DNA from: Roseiarcus sp963758335
GTDB lineage: Bacteria; Pseudomonadota; Alphaproteobacteria; Rhizobiales; Beijerinckiaceae
DNA length: 64,000 bases
Assembly: GCA_963758335.1 (NCBI GenBank)
Contig: CAVWVF010000002.1
Location: 1,798,001-1,862,000, forward strand
Direction of reading: 5' to 3'
Position numbers and translations under genes: made by a program. The notes beneath the pieces are model-generated. The model did not search any database. It saw only the letters and a program-made list of their open reading frames with translations, and was not told where the DNA came from. This document shows, piece by piece, positions 1-9,274 of the stretch. Each line of letters opens with the position of its first letter. Within the stretch, counting starts at the first letter, position 1.

Positions 1-19
1 CACGGTGTATTTTCGGTGC

Positions 20-165
20 ATGCAAAAGGGTCTTCGCGACGGCGACATCGTTCCGATCGGGATCGGCTATTACACGGTCCCCGAAGCGGCTCGGCTCTTG
101 AAGACCATGCCGCGAAACATTTCGCGTTGGCTTCGCGGCTATTCCTATAAGGACGCGGGCGGAGC
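20..165 (+). pseudogene. N-terminal fragment of a DUF433-like antitoxin
   Basis: About 48 residues from the ATG at 20 (with the block IGYYTVPEAARLLKTM) resemble the helix-turn-helix-like segment that precedes the DUF433 domain in many alphaproteobacterial antitoxins. The match ends near 165, after a WLRGYSYK block, where DNA belonging to a gene on the opposite strand begins. The DUF433 domain itself is missing and no partner toxin follows, so this is a truncated relic. Assignment rests on motif memory only. Confidence 0.45.
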
Positions 166-262
166 AGTGGCCCTCTCGGCGGCCGCTGGAGAGATAGTGT
201 CGGCAGACCGGCTCGGCCTCGCGCGCGAGACGGCTGGCCAGTTCGGAAGCGTCGCGCGGCAT
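165..262 (-). pseudogene. N-terminal fragment of a toprim/primase-like protein
   Basis: Read on the minus strand, an ATG at 262 overlaps the TGA of the strawberry-notch remnant (TGATG, 264-260). It opens into about 32 residues containing MPRDASELASRL and VCRHYLSSGRREG. This is the usual N-terminus of plasmid/ICE toprim-domain proteins, which commonly lie directly downstream of a strawberry-notch gene. The frame is cut near 165 by the DUF433-like fragment. Only the first tenth or so of the protein is left. Confidence 0.65.
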
Positions 263-830
263 CACGCGGCCTCCCGTTCGGCGACGCGCTCGACCGGATA
301 GCGATCGAGCACCTTTCGCGAGTACGCCGACGCCGCTCGCGTCAGTCGGCACGAACATGCGCAGCTTCCAGGAGATGATCTCATGGAAGAGGCCAAAGGA
401 CTTGAGCCGGTCGCGCATCATGTCGGTGAAGCCGGAGAGTTCGATGTGGTTTGCGCCCATGACACGGGCACGGCGAAGCTGGAGGCCTTCGGTCAGCTCG
501 AGGACGGTGCGGCCCTCGAGCACCGCCGCGAACTCGCTCTCAGGCGTCAGTGTTGGGGCGGCAGCCGCGAAGGCGCTTGCGACCCAGGCGGGCGAAACTC
601 TCCGGCCGATAATGCGCTCTCCCGCATCCGTCTGAAGGCGATAGACGCGCGTCGACTCTTTGGGCAGCCGTCCTGGTCGCGTTCATGCGACCAGAGAAGA
701 GCGATCTGGTCCGGCCCGAATGCAAGGTTGCGCGTGTGGTCAGACGGCCGCCGGATAGCGAAGCGCGTAAATCGGATTGTCTGCGACGCGACTCTTCGAG
801 GGCGAGCCGCATGTGACTAACTTAGCATCG
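262..830 (-). pseudogene. Strawberry-notch family helicase/methylase, C-terminal remnant
   Basis: The minus strand encodes the end of a strawberry-notch-type protein (large SF2 helicase-like proteins of plasmids and integrative elements). Recognisable blocks are RVYRLQTDAGERIIGRRVSP (about 655-595), ARVMGANHIELSGFTDMM (about 465-410) and LFHEIISWKLRMFVPTDASG (about 390-330). The frame is broken at least twice: near 685, where a TGA falls inside the continuation ALLWSHE, and near 312, where an extra G separates LAK from the expected ending VLDRYPVERV before the TGA at 264-262. Upstream of about 750 the homology becomes uncertain. With the toprim fragment that follows, it marks a decayed mobile element. 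Confidence 0.72.
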
Positions 831-1091
831 GGCGAGTCGCTTCGTGTCTCTGGATCGATGTTTAAAGCTCCACTCGCGCTTTGGGCCCACCTTCGAGGCG
901 CCCGATCGTGGTGCGCGGAAACTTGATTGCTTCTATCCGCAACCATTCACCGAATCGAATCGCCCACACGTTGCGTAAGTCCGGATCGTCGTCGGCGCCG
1001 TAACCTTGCATGCAAATTTTCTTCGCGCCCCCAATTCCGCATCAAGGAAAGTGAAGTGGGAGTTGGTCCTGTTTGATCAGGGAGATAGGCT
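831..1091. other. Stretch without a recognised gene
   Basis: No reading frame here shows a recognisable motif or good start context. It lies between the strawberry-notch relic and the IS66 insertion and probably holds decayed upstream sequence of the same element. Confidence 0.4.
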
Positions 1092-1099
1092 GAGATTTG

Positions 1100-2830
1100 G
1101 TAATCGGGGCAAATTTCCGGGCGGAAGGGGGGAGTCAAGCGTCGGAAAGTATGATTCAAGCTGGGGATGTCCGTTGATTCGGGTGATCCACTTGAGCGCA
1201 TGACGCCGGCCGAGCTCATCGGCCTGGTTCGCACTTTGATTGGCGAAGTGACCCGCTTTCAGGCGGAGTACGAGAAGGTGAGCGGGGCGTTGGCCAAGCT
1301 GAGGGTCGAGCATCAGGCGGTCAAGGACGAACTGGCGCGATTGAAGAAACTGCCGCCGCGGCCGCCGCAGAAACCCTCGGGGATGGACAAGGCGACGGAC
1401 CGACCGGATTCGCAAGCGAACGCGCCCAAGGGCGGGCGGTCGACGCAGCGGCGCGGCAGCAACCTGGACAAGCTGACGGTCACGCAAACCATCGAGGTGA
1501 AGGTCGACGCGCCAGCGGGTTCCCGCCACAAGGGCTACGAAGAGATCGTCGTTCAGGACTTGGTTCTGAATCCTTTGGTGACCCGCTATCGGCGCGAGCG
1601 CTGGCAAACGCCGGATGGGAAGACTCTGATCGCGCCGCTCGATCCCGGGATCGTCGGTGGCTATGGCCCGCATCTTCAGCGCCTGATCTTGATGCTGCAC
1701 TTTCAGGGACAGATGACCTGCGAGCGGATTCTGGCGCTGCTGAACGGCGTCGGCGTGGTGATTTCGAAACGCCAGGTGGTGCGCCTGCTGGCCGCCAGGC
1801 TCGAGACGTTCCGCGCTGAGGACGCCGAGGTGCTGAAGACCGGATTGAGCAGCGCTTCCTTCGTCACGGTCGACGACACCGGCGCCCGCCATCGAGGCAA
1901 GAGCGGCGTGACGACCCAGATCGGTTCCGACAGCTTCACCACGTTTCGAACCGGCCCGAGCAAGTCCCGCCTGGCGTTCCTGCGCAATCTCCTGGGCGGC
2001 GCGGCCTCTTACGTGGTCAACGAGGCGGCGCTCGTCTACATGCGGGCTTGCAATCTGAGCCTCAGTCTCATCGACACGCTCGCGGGCCATCCGACGCGGC
2101 TTTTTGCGTCTCACGAAGACTGGACGAGCCATCTGAACGCGCTCGGATTCGCCGATCTCAGGATCACCCCCGATCCGGTGCGGGTCGCCAGCGAGGGTGC
2201 TCTGTGGGGCGCCGTTCGCGAGCAAGGCCTGCTCGGCCAAGCCATCGTCGTGTCAGACGGCGCCGGCCAGTTCCGCGTCGGCGAACACGCCTTGTGCTGG
2301 GTGCACGCCGAACGCCTGGTCCACAAGCTCATCCCCGCCAACGACAAGCAGCGCAACGCGATCGAGGTCGCACGGCGCATGATCTGGTGGTTCTATCGCG
2401 CCTTAAAAGAATACAAGCTCGCCCCGAGCCTCGAGAAAGCCGAGCGTTTGCGGGCGCAGACCGCATCTTCAACCGCTCCAGAACCGGCTACGCCACCCTC
2501 GACAGCCTGCTCAGGCGCCTCTTTCGCCTCAAGGACGATCTCTTGCGCGTCCTCGACCATCCCCATATTCCGCTGCACACCAACGCCTCGGAAAACGACA
2601 TCCGCGTCTTCGTCACCAAGCGCAAAATCTCCGGCGGGACCCTCAGCGACAGAGGCCGCGACGCCCGCGACGTCATGCTCGGGCTCGCCAAGACCTGCAG
2701 GAAGCTCAAAATCCCCTTCTTCGACTATCTCGGCGCTCGCCTCGCCATTCCAGGCCCCGAAATCCCCGATCTCGCAACTCTCGTCAGGCCCGCCCCAAGC
2801 TAACGCCGCCCGGAAATTCGCCCCGGTTAC
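1100..2830 (+). mobile_element. IS66-family element, copy 1 (ISBst12-like, tnpC only)
   Basis: A 1731-bp element. The left end at 1100-1124 and the right end at 2806-2830 form 25-bp terminal inverted repeats matching at 23 positions (GTAAtCGGGGCaAATTTCC against GTAAcCGGGGCgAATTTCC). It is flanked by a perfect 8-bp direct repeat GAGATTTG (1092-1099 and 2831-2838), the target-site length expected for IS66. Only the tnpC-type transposase is present, as in the ISBst12 subgroup. A second copy lies at 40289-43425. Confidence 0.93.
1167..2803 (+). pseudogene. IS66-family transposase, frameshifted
   Basis: From ATG 1167 the frame encodes an IS66 transposase with an N-terminal coiled-coil-like segment (residues about 15-60), a basic linker, and the core with VTVDDTGARHRGKSG and VSDGAGQFR...CWVHAERL blocks. 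Compared with the copy at 41779-43398, this copy lacks the four bases TTCG after 2459, inside the FDRIFNRSRTGY region. The correct C-terminus (TNASENDIRVFVTKRK, with the catalytic Glu region) is therefore in another frame, ending at 2803. The shifted frame runs to 2870 with a scrambled tail. Copy 1 is thus probably unable to transpose by itself, although its ends are intact and could be used by the product of another copy. Confidence 0.9.
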
Positions 2831-2872
2831 GAGATTTGCGAATCAACGCCATCACCAACGAGGTGACTGAGG

Positions 2873-4381
2873 GTGGCACAGGGGGTCTTGCCGTTCCAGT
2901 ACGAATCCGAGGCGGGCGAGGCGGGGCTCACCGGTCTTGCGGGGCTTCCCCTGTATTTGGAGTTGTGGCGCGCGGCCGGACTGGATGTGGCGGTGGCGCG
3001 TCACGTCGCGGTGAGCGGCGCCCAGGGCTGGAGCGATCGGCAGATGGTGTCGGCGCTGGTCTTGCTGAACCTTGCCGGGGGTGAGGGTCTCGATGATCTC
3101 GACCGGCTGGAGGCGGACTCCGGGCTGTGCCGGCTGGTGCGGGTGGCGGAGGCGCACGGGCGGAGCCGGCTGGAGCGGCGGGCGGAGGCGCGGCGCTGGC
3201 GGCGGCAGCGGTCGCGCGCGCTGCCCTCGTCGGATGCCGCGGGCCGGTGGCTTGCGGGGTTTCACGACGCCGGCGAGGAGGCGTGGCGGCAAGCCGGGCG
3301 GACGTTCATCCCGCCCGCGAGCCGCGGCGTAGCGGGCCTGTGGCGGGTGAACGGCGAGCTTCTGCGGATGGCCCGGGCGCAGCATCCGGTGGCGCGGGCG
3401 ACGCTCGACATGGACGCTACGCTCATCGAGACGCAAAAGCGCGAAGCGCTCTACTGCTACAAGCACTTCAAGGCCTATCAGCCGCTCAACACCTGGTGGG
3501 CGGAGCAGGGCCTGATCGTGCATTCGGAGTTCCGCGATGGCAACGTGCCGGCGGGGTACGAGCAATTGCGCGTTCTCGAAGAGGCGGCGCGCCTGCTGCC
3601 GGCGGGGGTGAGCAAGCTCTATCTGCGCTCGGACACGGCAGGCTATCAGCAGGATCTTCTCAAGTATTGCGCCGAGGGCAAGAACGAGCGCTTCGGGGTG
3701 ATCGAATTCGCCGTCGGGGCGGACGTGACGGGGGAGTTCAAGCAAGCTGCGGCGGAACTGCCCGAGTCGGCCTGGCGGCCGCTCGATCGGATCGTCGACG
3801 GCGAGCGCTATGCCGGCGATCAGCAATGGGCGGAGGTCGGCTACGTGCCGAATTGGGCAGCCATGAGCAAGAGAGCGCCGGACTACCGCTTCCTGGCGAT
3901 CCGCGAGCCGTTGTGCGAGCTCGATCTCGGCGATGCGGAGCAGTTGCCCTTTCCGACGATGAGCTTCGGGACGCCGGGCCGCTACAAGCTGTTCGGCCTC
4001 GTCACCAACCGCACACTGCCCGGCGACGACGTGATCCGCTGGCAGCGCGAGCGCTGCGGCAAGAGCGAGGAAGCGCATGCGGTGATGAAGGACGATCTCG
4101 CCGGCGGACGGCTGCCGAGCGGACTGTTCGGGGCCAATGCGGCGTGGTGGGCGATCATGGTCCTCGCCCACAATCTCAACGCGCTGATGAAGCATCGGGT
4201 GCTCGGCGGCGATTGGGCGGCGCGGCGCATGAAGGCGATGCGGTTTCATCTGATCGCCCTGCCGGGCCTGGTCGTGCGCCACGCGCGCCGGCTGATCGTG
4301 CGGCTTTCGGCCGGCGCTCTCGATCTGATCCGCGACGTGCGCGCCGCCATCCTTGCCCTGCACCCGGCGCCGAGCGGATGA
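2873..4381 (+). CDS. IS1380-family transposase
   Basis: A 502-residue transposase starting at GTG 2873. Features of the IS1380 family are visible: the N-terminal block GLTGLAGLPLYLELW, ATLDMDATLIETQKREALYC (residues about 180-200, with catalytic Asp), YLRSDTAGYQQDLLKYC (about 250-266, second Asp) and RCGKSEEAHAVMKDDLAGG (about 395-415, Glu region). The length is typical and the frame uninterrupted, so the enzyme may be functional. The IS66 copy has landed 34 bp upstream of this start and may have separated the gene from its left end. I could not identify paired terminal repeats, so element limits are not given. Confidence 0.9.
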   Translation: MAQGVLPFQYESEAGEAGLTGLAGLPLYLELWRAAGLDVAVARHVAVSGAQGWSDRQMVSALVLLNLAGGEGLDDLDRLEADSGLCRLVRVAEAHGRSRLERRAEARRWRRQRSRALPSSDAAGRWLAGFHDAGEEAWRQAGRTFIPPASRGVAGLWRVNGELLRMARAQHPVARATLDMDATLIETQKREALYCYKHFKAYQPLNTWWAEQGLIVHSEFRDGNVPAGYEQLRVLEEAARLLPAGVSKLYLRSDTAGYQQDLLKYCAEGKNERFGVIEFAVGADVTGEFKQAAAELPESAWRPLDRIVDGERYAGDQQWAEVGYVPNWAAMSKRAPDYRFLAIREPLCELDLGDAEQLPFPTMSFGTPGRYKLFGLVTNRTLPGDDVIRWQRERCGKSEEAHAVMKDDLAGGRLPSGLFGANAAWWAIMVLAHNLNALMKHRVLGGDWAARRMKAMRFHLIALPGLVVRHARRLIVRLSAGALDLIRDVRAAILALHPAPSG

Positions 4382-4770
4382 TCGCCCCACCCCTTCCGCC
4401 AGATCTGCCGACAACGCCGGGCGCGGCCGGTCACGGCGGCGTCGTGACCGCACGGCCCGGGCAGGACTCGTCAACGATGCAGGAGGCTAGCCGCCCACAA
4501 CTATAGCGCGAACCCGCTCATCTCATCCGCAGCCCGAGCCCCGCCGCTCCCGAAAATCCGCCCGCCCCGCGGCTCGCTTCACCCGTGCTCACCAATTAGT
4601 TGCGGGATCCTGGACGCGTACTATCGTAGCTTTTCGGGCCAGACTGGATCAGAATTGTCGTCACGATCGTGAGGACGCAACGCCTCAGAGCCTGACCCAA
4701 AAGTTTCTAGCGTTACGACAGGCGGCGTGATTTACGGTCTCCGCAACGATGGAGAGCACGTGATTTGGCA
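4382..4770. other. Downstream flank of IS1380 transposase, no gene seen
   Basis: GC-rich sequence containing the probable right end of the IS1380 element (not delimited) and, from about 4680, the left flank of an IS5 remnant. No convincing reading frame. Confidence 0.4.
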
Positions 4771-4772
4771 TG

Positions 4773-4915
4773 TAGACCAAGGAACAACGTGACGCGCACA
4801 AGCAATTAGGCAACGGGTTTCCAAGTGATCTGACGGATGCGCAGTGGGCGCGACTTGAGGCGTTGATCCCTACGGCCAAGACTGGAGGGCGACCGCGAAA
4901 GACCGACATGCGGCC
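4773..4915 (+). pseudogene. IS5-family transposase, N-terminal fragment
   Basis: The frame reads TKEQRDAHKQLGNGF, then PSDLTDAQWARLEALIP, then GGRPRKTDMR. This is the standard N-terminus of IS5 (IS427/IS1031-like) transposases. The expected ATG is followed directly by a TAG (4770-4775), and homology stops at 4915, where an ISNCY sequence starts abruptly. It is an inactive fragment of about 47 codons. Confidence 0.75.
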
Positions 4916-5520
4916 AGCATATTCGATCTCTTCGCCGATCACGAGATCGGCCGCGAGCTGAAGGCGATGTCGCAGTGGCTGGACGAGCATCGCGAGCTCA
5001 GGGGCGGCCGAGGATCTGCGCCGACACGGCGTTAAGGAGACCGGACGATGGGGCCTGCCGGCCGAGTTGGTCTTGCGCTGCGCGCTTCTTAAGCAGCATC
5101 GCCAGCTGAGCTATGAGGAGCTGGCGTTTCATCTTGAAGACCCCACCTCGTTTCGAGCCTTCGCCCGGCTGCCGTTCGTGGACGCCGAAGAAGTCGGTGC
5201 TGCACATGACAATCAGCGCCATCCGGTTCGAGACGTGGGAGGCGATCAATCGCATCCTGCTTGCCAGCGCGCGTCAGGAGAGAGTCGAAACCGGCAAGGT
5301 CGTTCGGCTGGACAGCACGGTCACCGTCGCGCTCATGCATGAGCCGAGCGACAGCAGTCTTCTCTGGGATGCGGTTCGCGTGATGGGGCGGTTGTTGAGC
5401 GCGGCCGACGGCTTGATTGGCGGCCGACTCGTGTGGTGCAATCATGGGCGCGCAACGAAGAAACGAGCGCGCGCGATCGAGTACGCACGCGATCGACTGA
5501 AGCGCGTCATCGATCGGGTG
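4916..5520 (+). pseudogene. ISNCY-family transposase remnant, frameshifted
   Basis: Pieces of an ISNCY transposase are spread over frames. They are LFADHEIGRELKAMSQWLDE at the start, GLPAELVLRCALLKQHRQLS (about 5049-5110), ELAFHLEDPTSFRAFARLPF (about 5120-5175), then after a frameshift TPKKSVLHMTISAIRFETW and VVRLDSTVTVALMHEPSDS (about 5305-5360, catalytic Asp block) and LLWDAVRVMGRLL. The C-terminal half of the family protein is missing. The junction at 4915 with the IS5 fragment and the loss of the 3' half show it is dead. Confidence 0.75.
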
Positions 5521-5537
5521 CCCAAGCCGCGAGCTGC

Positions 5538-5775
5538 AGATCGAAAGTTATCCGAAGTTTCACAATGAAGTTGGGGTGCCGATCGTGCGCATTGGTGCCG
5601 CGAGTTCAAGTGCATTGGGGACAAACCGCCGCAAGATCATCCACACGTCTACCTCAATATGGGCGATGCCATTGAGATCGTGTGCCCCTATTGCTCAACG
5701 CTATTCCGTTTCGATCCAAGCTTGGGCGCACACGAATCTGATCCGGCAGAGTGTGCTTACGGTGACATCGACTGA
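5538..5775 (+). pseudogene. zf-CHCC zinc-finger domain protein, frameshifted
   Basis: The sequence encodes SYPKFHNEVGVPIVRIGA and, after a one-base slip near 5600, REFKCIGDKPPQDHPHVYL, then IEIVCPYCSTLFRFDPSL, ending at TGA 5773-5775. This is the small zinc-finger family related to mitochondrial NDUFS6 (Pfam zf-CHCC), with conserved Cys-His-Cys-Cys (KC, DHPH, CPYC) intact. No start codon is seen before the conserved part and the frame is broken, so this copy is a relic carried next to the ISNCY remnant. A functional copy presumably exists elsewhere in the genome. Confidence 0.75.
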
Positions 5776-6037
5776 GTTTCTCCTAACTGGCCATCGCGCT
5801 TAACGCGGCCAGGAGCAAGGACAGCAAAAGAGCCAGCCACTCGAGCATGAGCGGAAGTTGCAGACGCAACGACGCCCGCGGTGTTCGCCGCTTGCCGTCC
5901 CCGGTCTGCCGGATCAGATTTGGATAAAATCGACGGCCATCCGGGAAAGTCAGATGATACGTTCGATCATCCTTGCCTTCGCAATCATATGGATCGCGCC
6001 GCTCCCCGCCGCTGCTGGCGATGCTAGCTTCTCGCCT

Positions 6038-6262
6038 CTAGGGCCGGTCGGCATCGGGCTTATCTTTCTTTGGGACGATGTCAAAACTCGCTCCATCCAG
6101 GGCTCTTAAGGCCGCAAACGCGAACAGCCGAGCCTCTGTGGGATCAAGGTGCCTATCCGGCCATTTAGTGCCGTTCTCTCGTTCGTAGTCGGGATAGGCG
6201 ACCCTTGCGGTCTGAATCGCGATCTTCATGACTCGCAACGGACCAGCCAACTCCGCCATCAC
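6038..6262 (-). CDS. Small hypothetical protein (74 aa)
   Basis: ATG at 6262 opens a 74-residue frame with balanced composition (RVMKIAIQTARVAYPDYERE, HLDPTEARLFAFAALRALDG) and no membrane segment or signal peptide. I do not recognise the family. On the opposite strand a frame at 5954-6109 has a signal-peptide-like start (MIRSIILAFAIIWIAPLPAAAG) but is short and ends in sequence complementary to this gene. Only one of the two is likely real, and this one has the more protein-like body. Confidence 0.4.
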   Translation of the reverse strand: MMAELAGPLRVMKIAIQTARVAYPDYERENGTKWPDRHLDPTEARLFAFAALRALDGASFDIVPKKDKPDADRP

Positions 6263-6531
6263 GCGCTCCTGCTTTCAGCTAAGCATAAAACAGGGAAAGA
6301 GTACCGCGGCCAAATCATGATTTAGCCGTGGCGATAAGCTTTGGACCACCTGCGATGCGAGGCGAAGCGGGAGCCTTCCCATCACCGCAGGTCCTCGCCA
6401 GCGAACCGCTTTTTGAAGGTGGCGGCTTCGCCAGCCGAAGTCTAGACAGTTCTGGATAGGGGCAGCCGCGTTCTGCGGCAACCCTCGGAATCTACTCACG
6501 CGATGGTTCGGTGAGCGGGAGGACAGCGCGC
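6263..6531. other. No gene recognised
   Basis: Mixed-composition stretch with no reading frame showing a plausible start and body. Confidence 0.35.
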
Positions 6532-6870
6532 CTAGCTCTCACGCCAAACGCCGTCATCCCTCGATTCACCAACAGCATCTCCCAGACGCCGCTGCGGTTT
6601 TGTAAGCATCCTCATCGCTTCCGTGACTTCGCGACCTTTTTTCTGTGCTGCCTTCCGTCCATCGGTCTTGTTGAGCAATGCGAAGGCGACATATGCGATG
6701 CGGTCGCGCTCGATCGCTGGAAGGATCGGATCGAAGGGCGTCGCCATTGCGACAACAGGAACCTCCCACGCCGGAATCGGCACGGGGTTGCGGTGCAATG
6801 GCGCGAGGTTGCAAGGAGCGCGCCGGGGCGACTCCTCCGAAGCTGTGGGAAACTGCTGAATCGCCACCAC
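6532..6870 (-). CDS. Hypothetical protein (up to 112 aa)
   Basis: Minus-strand frame from ATG 6870. Its middle (AMATPFDPILPAIERDRIAY, VAFALLNKTDGRKAAQKKG) looks like a real soluble alpha-helical protein, while the first 35 residues are less convincing. An internal ATG near 6746 (MATPFDPILP) is a plausible alternative start. The family is not recognised, and the neighbours are remnants of mobile DNA. Confidence 0.35.
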   Translation of the reverse strand: MVAIQQFPTASEESPRRAPCNLAPLHRNPVPIPAWEVPVVAMATPFDPILPAIERDRIAYVAFALLNKTDGRKAAQKKGREVTEAMRMLTKPQRRLGDAVGESRDDGVWRES

Positions 6871-6941
6871 GGCTATGAACTTCTTCCGCAGCCCGGCTTT
6901 GGATCAACAAGCCACCTTCGGCATAGCAGGGAGGGGACGGC

Positions 6942-7076
6942 ATGTCGTCGGCCGATCTGCGGCAATACGTGCTCATACAGGCGCTAAATGAGGTGTCCGA
7001 CGCGAACCTCGTCGCAGGGCGCTGTGACATTGCCGCGCGAAGAGCACGAGAGGTCTATGCCTTACGGAATTCTTAA
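6942..7076 (+). CDS. Very small hypothetical ORF (44 aa)
   Basis: ATG 6942 is preceded at a good distance by a GAGGGGA purine stretch and opens 44 codons (MSSADLRQYVLIQALNEVSD...) ending at TAA 7074-7076, five bases before an IS6 remnant begins. It could be the surviving N-terminus of a longer gene cut by that IS, or chance. Family unknown. Confidence 0.3.
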   Translation: MSSADLRQYVLIQALNEVSDANLVAGRCDIAARRAREVYALRNS

Positions 7077-7080
7077 GCCG

Positions 7081-7265
7081 CCGCGATGGCCTCACGCCAC
7101 GTGGTCATCGCCGCGGCGCGTAGCACGCGGTGTGATCTAGCTGACGTGAGATGGCGTTGGACGTTGAAAGTGTTGTAGACGGCGGCGTGGGTTGAGAGGA
7201 ACTTCTGGGCTGAGCCCGCGCTCTTGAGCGTTGCATCTTGCGCTCCCGCCGTCGGGTCGGCTGAT
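7081..7265 (-). mobile_element. IS6-family element, 3' remnant
   Basis: The minus strand matches the 3' end of the intact IS6-family transposase at 11698-12399 (its 12200-12399 part), including the segment encoding STHAAVYNTFNVQRHLTS, but carries frameshifts and a TAG. About 185 bp remain. No inverted repeat or target duplication could be assigned. Confidence 0.8.
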
Positions 7266-7351
7266 GCGAATCTCGACCCGACGACGATGGACGCGGGGAA
7301 TGCTGTGGCGCCCTTGTCGTCAGGCCTGTAGCCGGGGTTGGTGAAAAGGAC

Positions 7352-7693
7352 GATGCTTCGGTCTCGTGTGGCAGGCGCCGACGCTGACGATGAACACGAG
7401 CGTTCCGCAACGGCTGGTCGACGAGGCTTACGAGGCCGATCCGGCGAGCGCGGCGGCCGAGTATGGCGCCGCGTTTCGCGTCGATATCGAGAGCTACATC
7501 ACCCGCGAGGCGGTCGAGGCCTGCGTCGCGCTTGGCGTGCGCGAGCGTCTACCCGTGTCCGATGTCAGCTATGTCGCCTTCGTTGATCCGAGCGGCGGCT
7601 CCACCGACAGCATGACCTTGGCCATCGGCCACCGGCAAGACGACGTGGTGGTCATCGACGCCGTGCGCGAGCGCAAGCCGCCGTTCTCTCAGG
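7352..7693 (+). pseudogene. Phage terminase large-subunit fragment
   Basis: The frame carries LVWQAPTLTMNTSVPQRLV, EYGAAFRVDIESYITREAVE, then VAFVDPSGGSTDSMTLAIGH and VVVIDAVRERKPPFS. This order is that of the C-terminal (nuclease) half of terminase/DNA-packaging proteins found in alphaproteobacterial prophages, where FVDPSGG is the first acidic nuclease motif. The ATPase half is missing upstream, and at about 7693 the frame runs into the antisense of an oxidoreductase gene. It is an isolated prophage scrap. Confidence 0.7.
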
Positions 7694-8049
7694 TCCAGGA
7701 CGCTGCGATACGTTTCTCCGGGCACCTCCCCGTAGATGCCCATCGAGCTGACAAAGATCAGCCGCTTCACGTCCGCGGCGTGCATCGCGTCGATGATAAC
7801 GTGGGCCTGCCGCGCTATGTCGCCGGCAAGATTGGCGGAGACCACGTCATGGCCCTGCATGGTGCCGCGCAGCGCGCCCGCGTCGAGCACATCGCCTTCG
7901 ACGATTGCGACCAGACTGGGGTCAGGATAGCGAAGCCGGCTTGCCCGCCGCAGATAAAGCGTAAGGGCGACATCGGTCTTCTCGAGATAGACCCGGGTCG
8001 TGTTGCGCGCAAGCTGGCCGTTCGCGCCGAGGATCAGGACCTTGGTCAT
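7694..8049 (-). pseudogene. NAD(P)-binding oxidoreductase (NmrA/SDR-like), N-terminal part
   Basis: ATG at 8049 begins MTKVLILGANGQLARNTTRV, with a Rossmann glycine motif GANGQLA. It continues through VVSANLAGDIARQAHVIIDA and LIFVSSMGIYGEVPGE (the latter typical of atypical SDR/NmrA proteins). Homology stops around 7694, exactly where the terminase fragment begins, leaving about 118 of roughly 210-220 residues. The longer open frame continues by chance in terminase antisense. Probably non-functional. Confidence 0.7.
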
Positions 8050-8350
8050 TGCGCCGCTCGCCGTAGTCGCATCTTCGGCCTGCCTTCAGCGCCCGCTCAT
8101 CGAGAGCATCGCCGGCGGCAGGCGGGCGCCTTGCACCTCGATGCGTCGGCATTTCGAGTCTCATCGGCAAGAAACAACGTCGTCCTCGACGGTAATGTCC
8201 TCCACGGAATTGTACGCTTGAGGCGGCGCGCCGAGCGTGAAGTGTGTCGCTTCAGGGTCTGACGGCCGCCTAAGCACATCTGCCAGTCGGGAACATCTCG
8301 GAAGAATTGCGGGGACCTTCATGCGGTCGTCTTCGGCCTCGGAGATCAAT
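8050..8350. other. Intergenic stretch with a possible gene end on the minus strand
   Basis: A minus-strand frame ending at 8161 finishes with a protein-like tail (EATHFTLGAPPQAYNS followed by VEDITVEDDVV) but has no recognisable start or domain. It may be the last fragment of a lost gene. Confidence 0.25.
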
Positions 8351-8353
8351 CGA

Positions 8354-9190
8354 CTATACGCGTATTGGCTCTTCCTCCCGGCCTTCCCCCAGCTCGAAGC
8401 TTCGCCCAACAGGGAACCAGACGTGGCCTTTCCGGCGCGCAAGCCCCTGCTTGGCCAAGCGGTTTAAGGTCATCCCCACAGCCTTGACATGGAAGTCGCG
8501 TTCCAGAATTTGTTTGGCGTGGGCTCGGATCGGGGCGGCTTTCAAGCCTTCTCGACCAGCCGATTGCAGTTGATCCAACACAATTTTGCGAAGGGTAGGC
8601 CTTCGGGCGCGCCAGGTTTCTTGGCGCGCGCGAAATTCTTGACGTTCGCAATCTTCGAGCGCGTCCCCAACGCGGAACGTCAACACATCATCGAAGCTCA
8701 GCGGACCGTAGGCCGACTTTTGCATCGCTTGTTCTGGCCTCGTCCACTCCGAAACTGCGCACACCCGCCGCATTTCTTCCAGAAGCGAGGTCTTCCAAAC
8801 GTTTTCCCAGATGGGAAGGTGGCTTGTCCAGTTGTCCCAGGTTACTCTATCTCGCTTTTCCGGGCTGTTGCGACCAGCAGCGGCCATCGCAGACGGCCAG
8901 AGGCAAGATCAGCGATGGTCAGGGCATCAGCAATCTCATCCATACTCAGCGGCCCTCCAAAATTCCGCCCGGCCCATCGTGGCAGTCGCCTGGGACAACG
9001 GGATAAGCCACATGGGAAGAGCAATCTTTGCCCCAAGCTCGCGACCCGCCTCGACATATTCGAGTAGCTCGCTATCGACCGTCTGTGCATAGGCGTCGAT
9101 CGCCCGCTTCAGGCGGAACAAGCGCAGGCGCTCAACAACGAGCCGGTCCCGCAACTTTACAATATGGTCGATCGCAATCCGGTCGATCGC
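8354..9190 (-). pseudogene. Winged-helix-like hypothetical protein, paralogue 1, frameshifted
   Basis: This is a decayed tandem paralogue of the gene at 9275-9901. The N-terminal part (LRDRLVVERLRLF, ELLEYVEAGRELGAKIALPMW) is read from about 9154 and lacks an ATG (TTG at 9154; AAG-AAG coding upstream preceded by a TAG). After one or two frameshifts (8840-8940) the C-terminal part follows in the 8354-8887 frame: TLRKIVLDQLQSAGREGLKA, HVKAVGMTLNRLAKQGLARR, GHVWFPV. The C-terminal 65 residues look like a winged-helix DNA-binding domain. Function unknown. Confidence 0.55.
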
Positions 9191-9274
9191 ATCCGTCTTC
9201 TTCTAACCATGACGCAGATCCAAGAATGTCAACCGAACGGGGTTTTCGCATTCATCAACCGAAGGCTCGAGGCC

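Noticed and set aside
1077..2240. 387-codon open frame on the minus strand across IS66 copy 1
   Set aside because: It is antisense to the IS66 transposase and recurs in the same place in copy 2; composition (Arg/Gln/His-rich) is that of a mirror frame in GC-rich DNA.
2852..4474. 540-codon open frame on the minus strand
   Set aside because: Antisense shadow of the IS1380 transposase; no family motif.
5954..6109. Short plus-strand frame with a signal-peptide-like start
   Set aside because: Its end overlaps the minus-strand gene 6038-6262 antisense, it is only 52 codons long, and no family is recognised; kept only as a remark.
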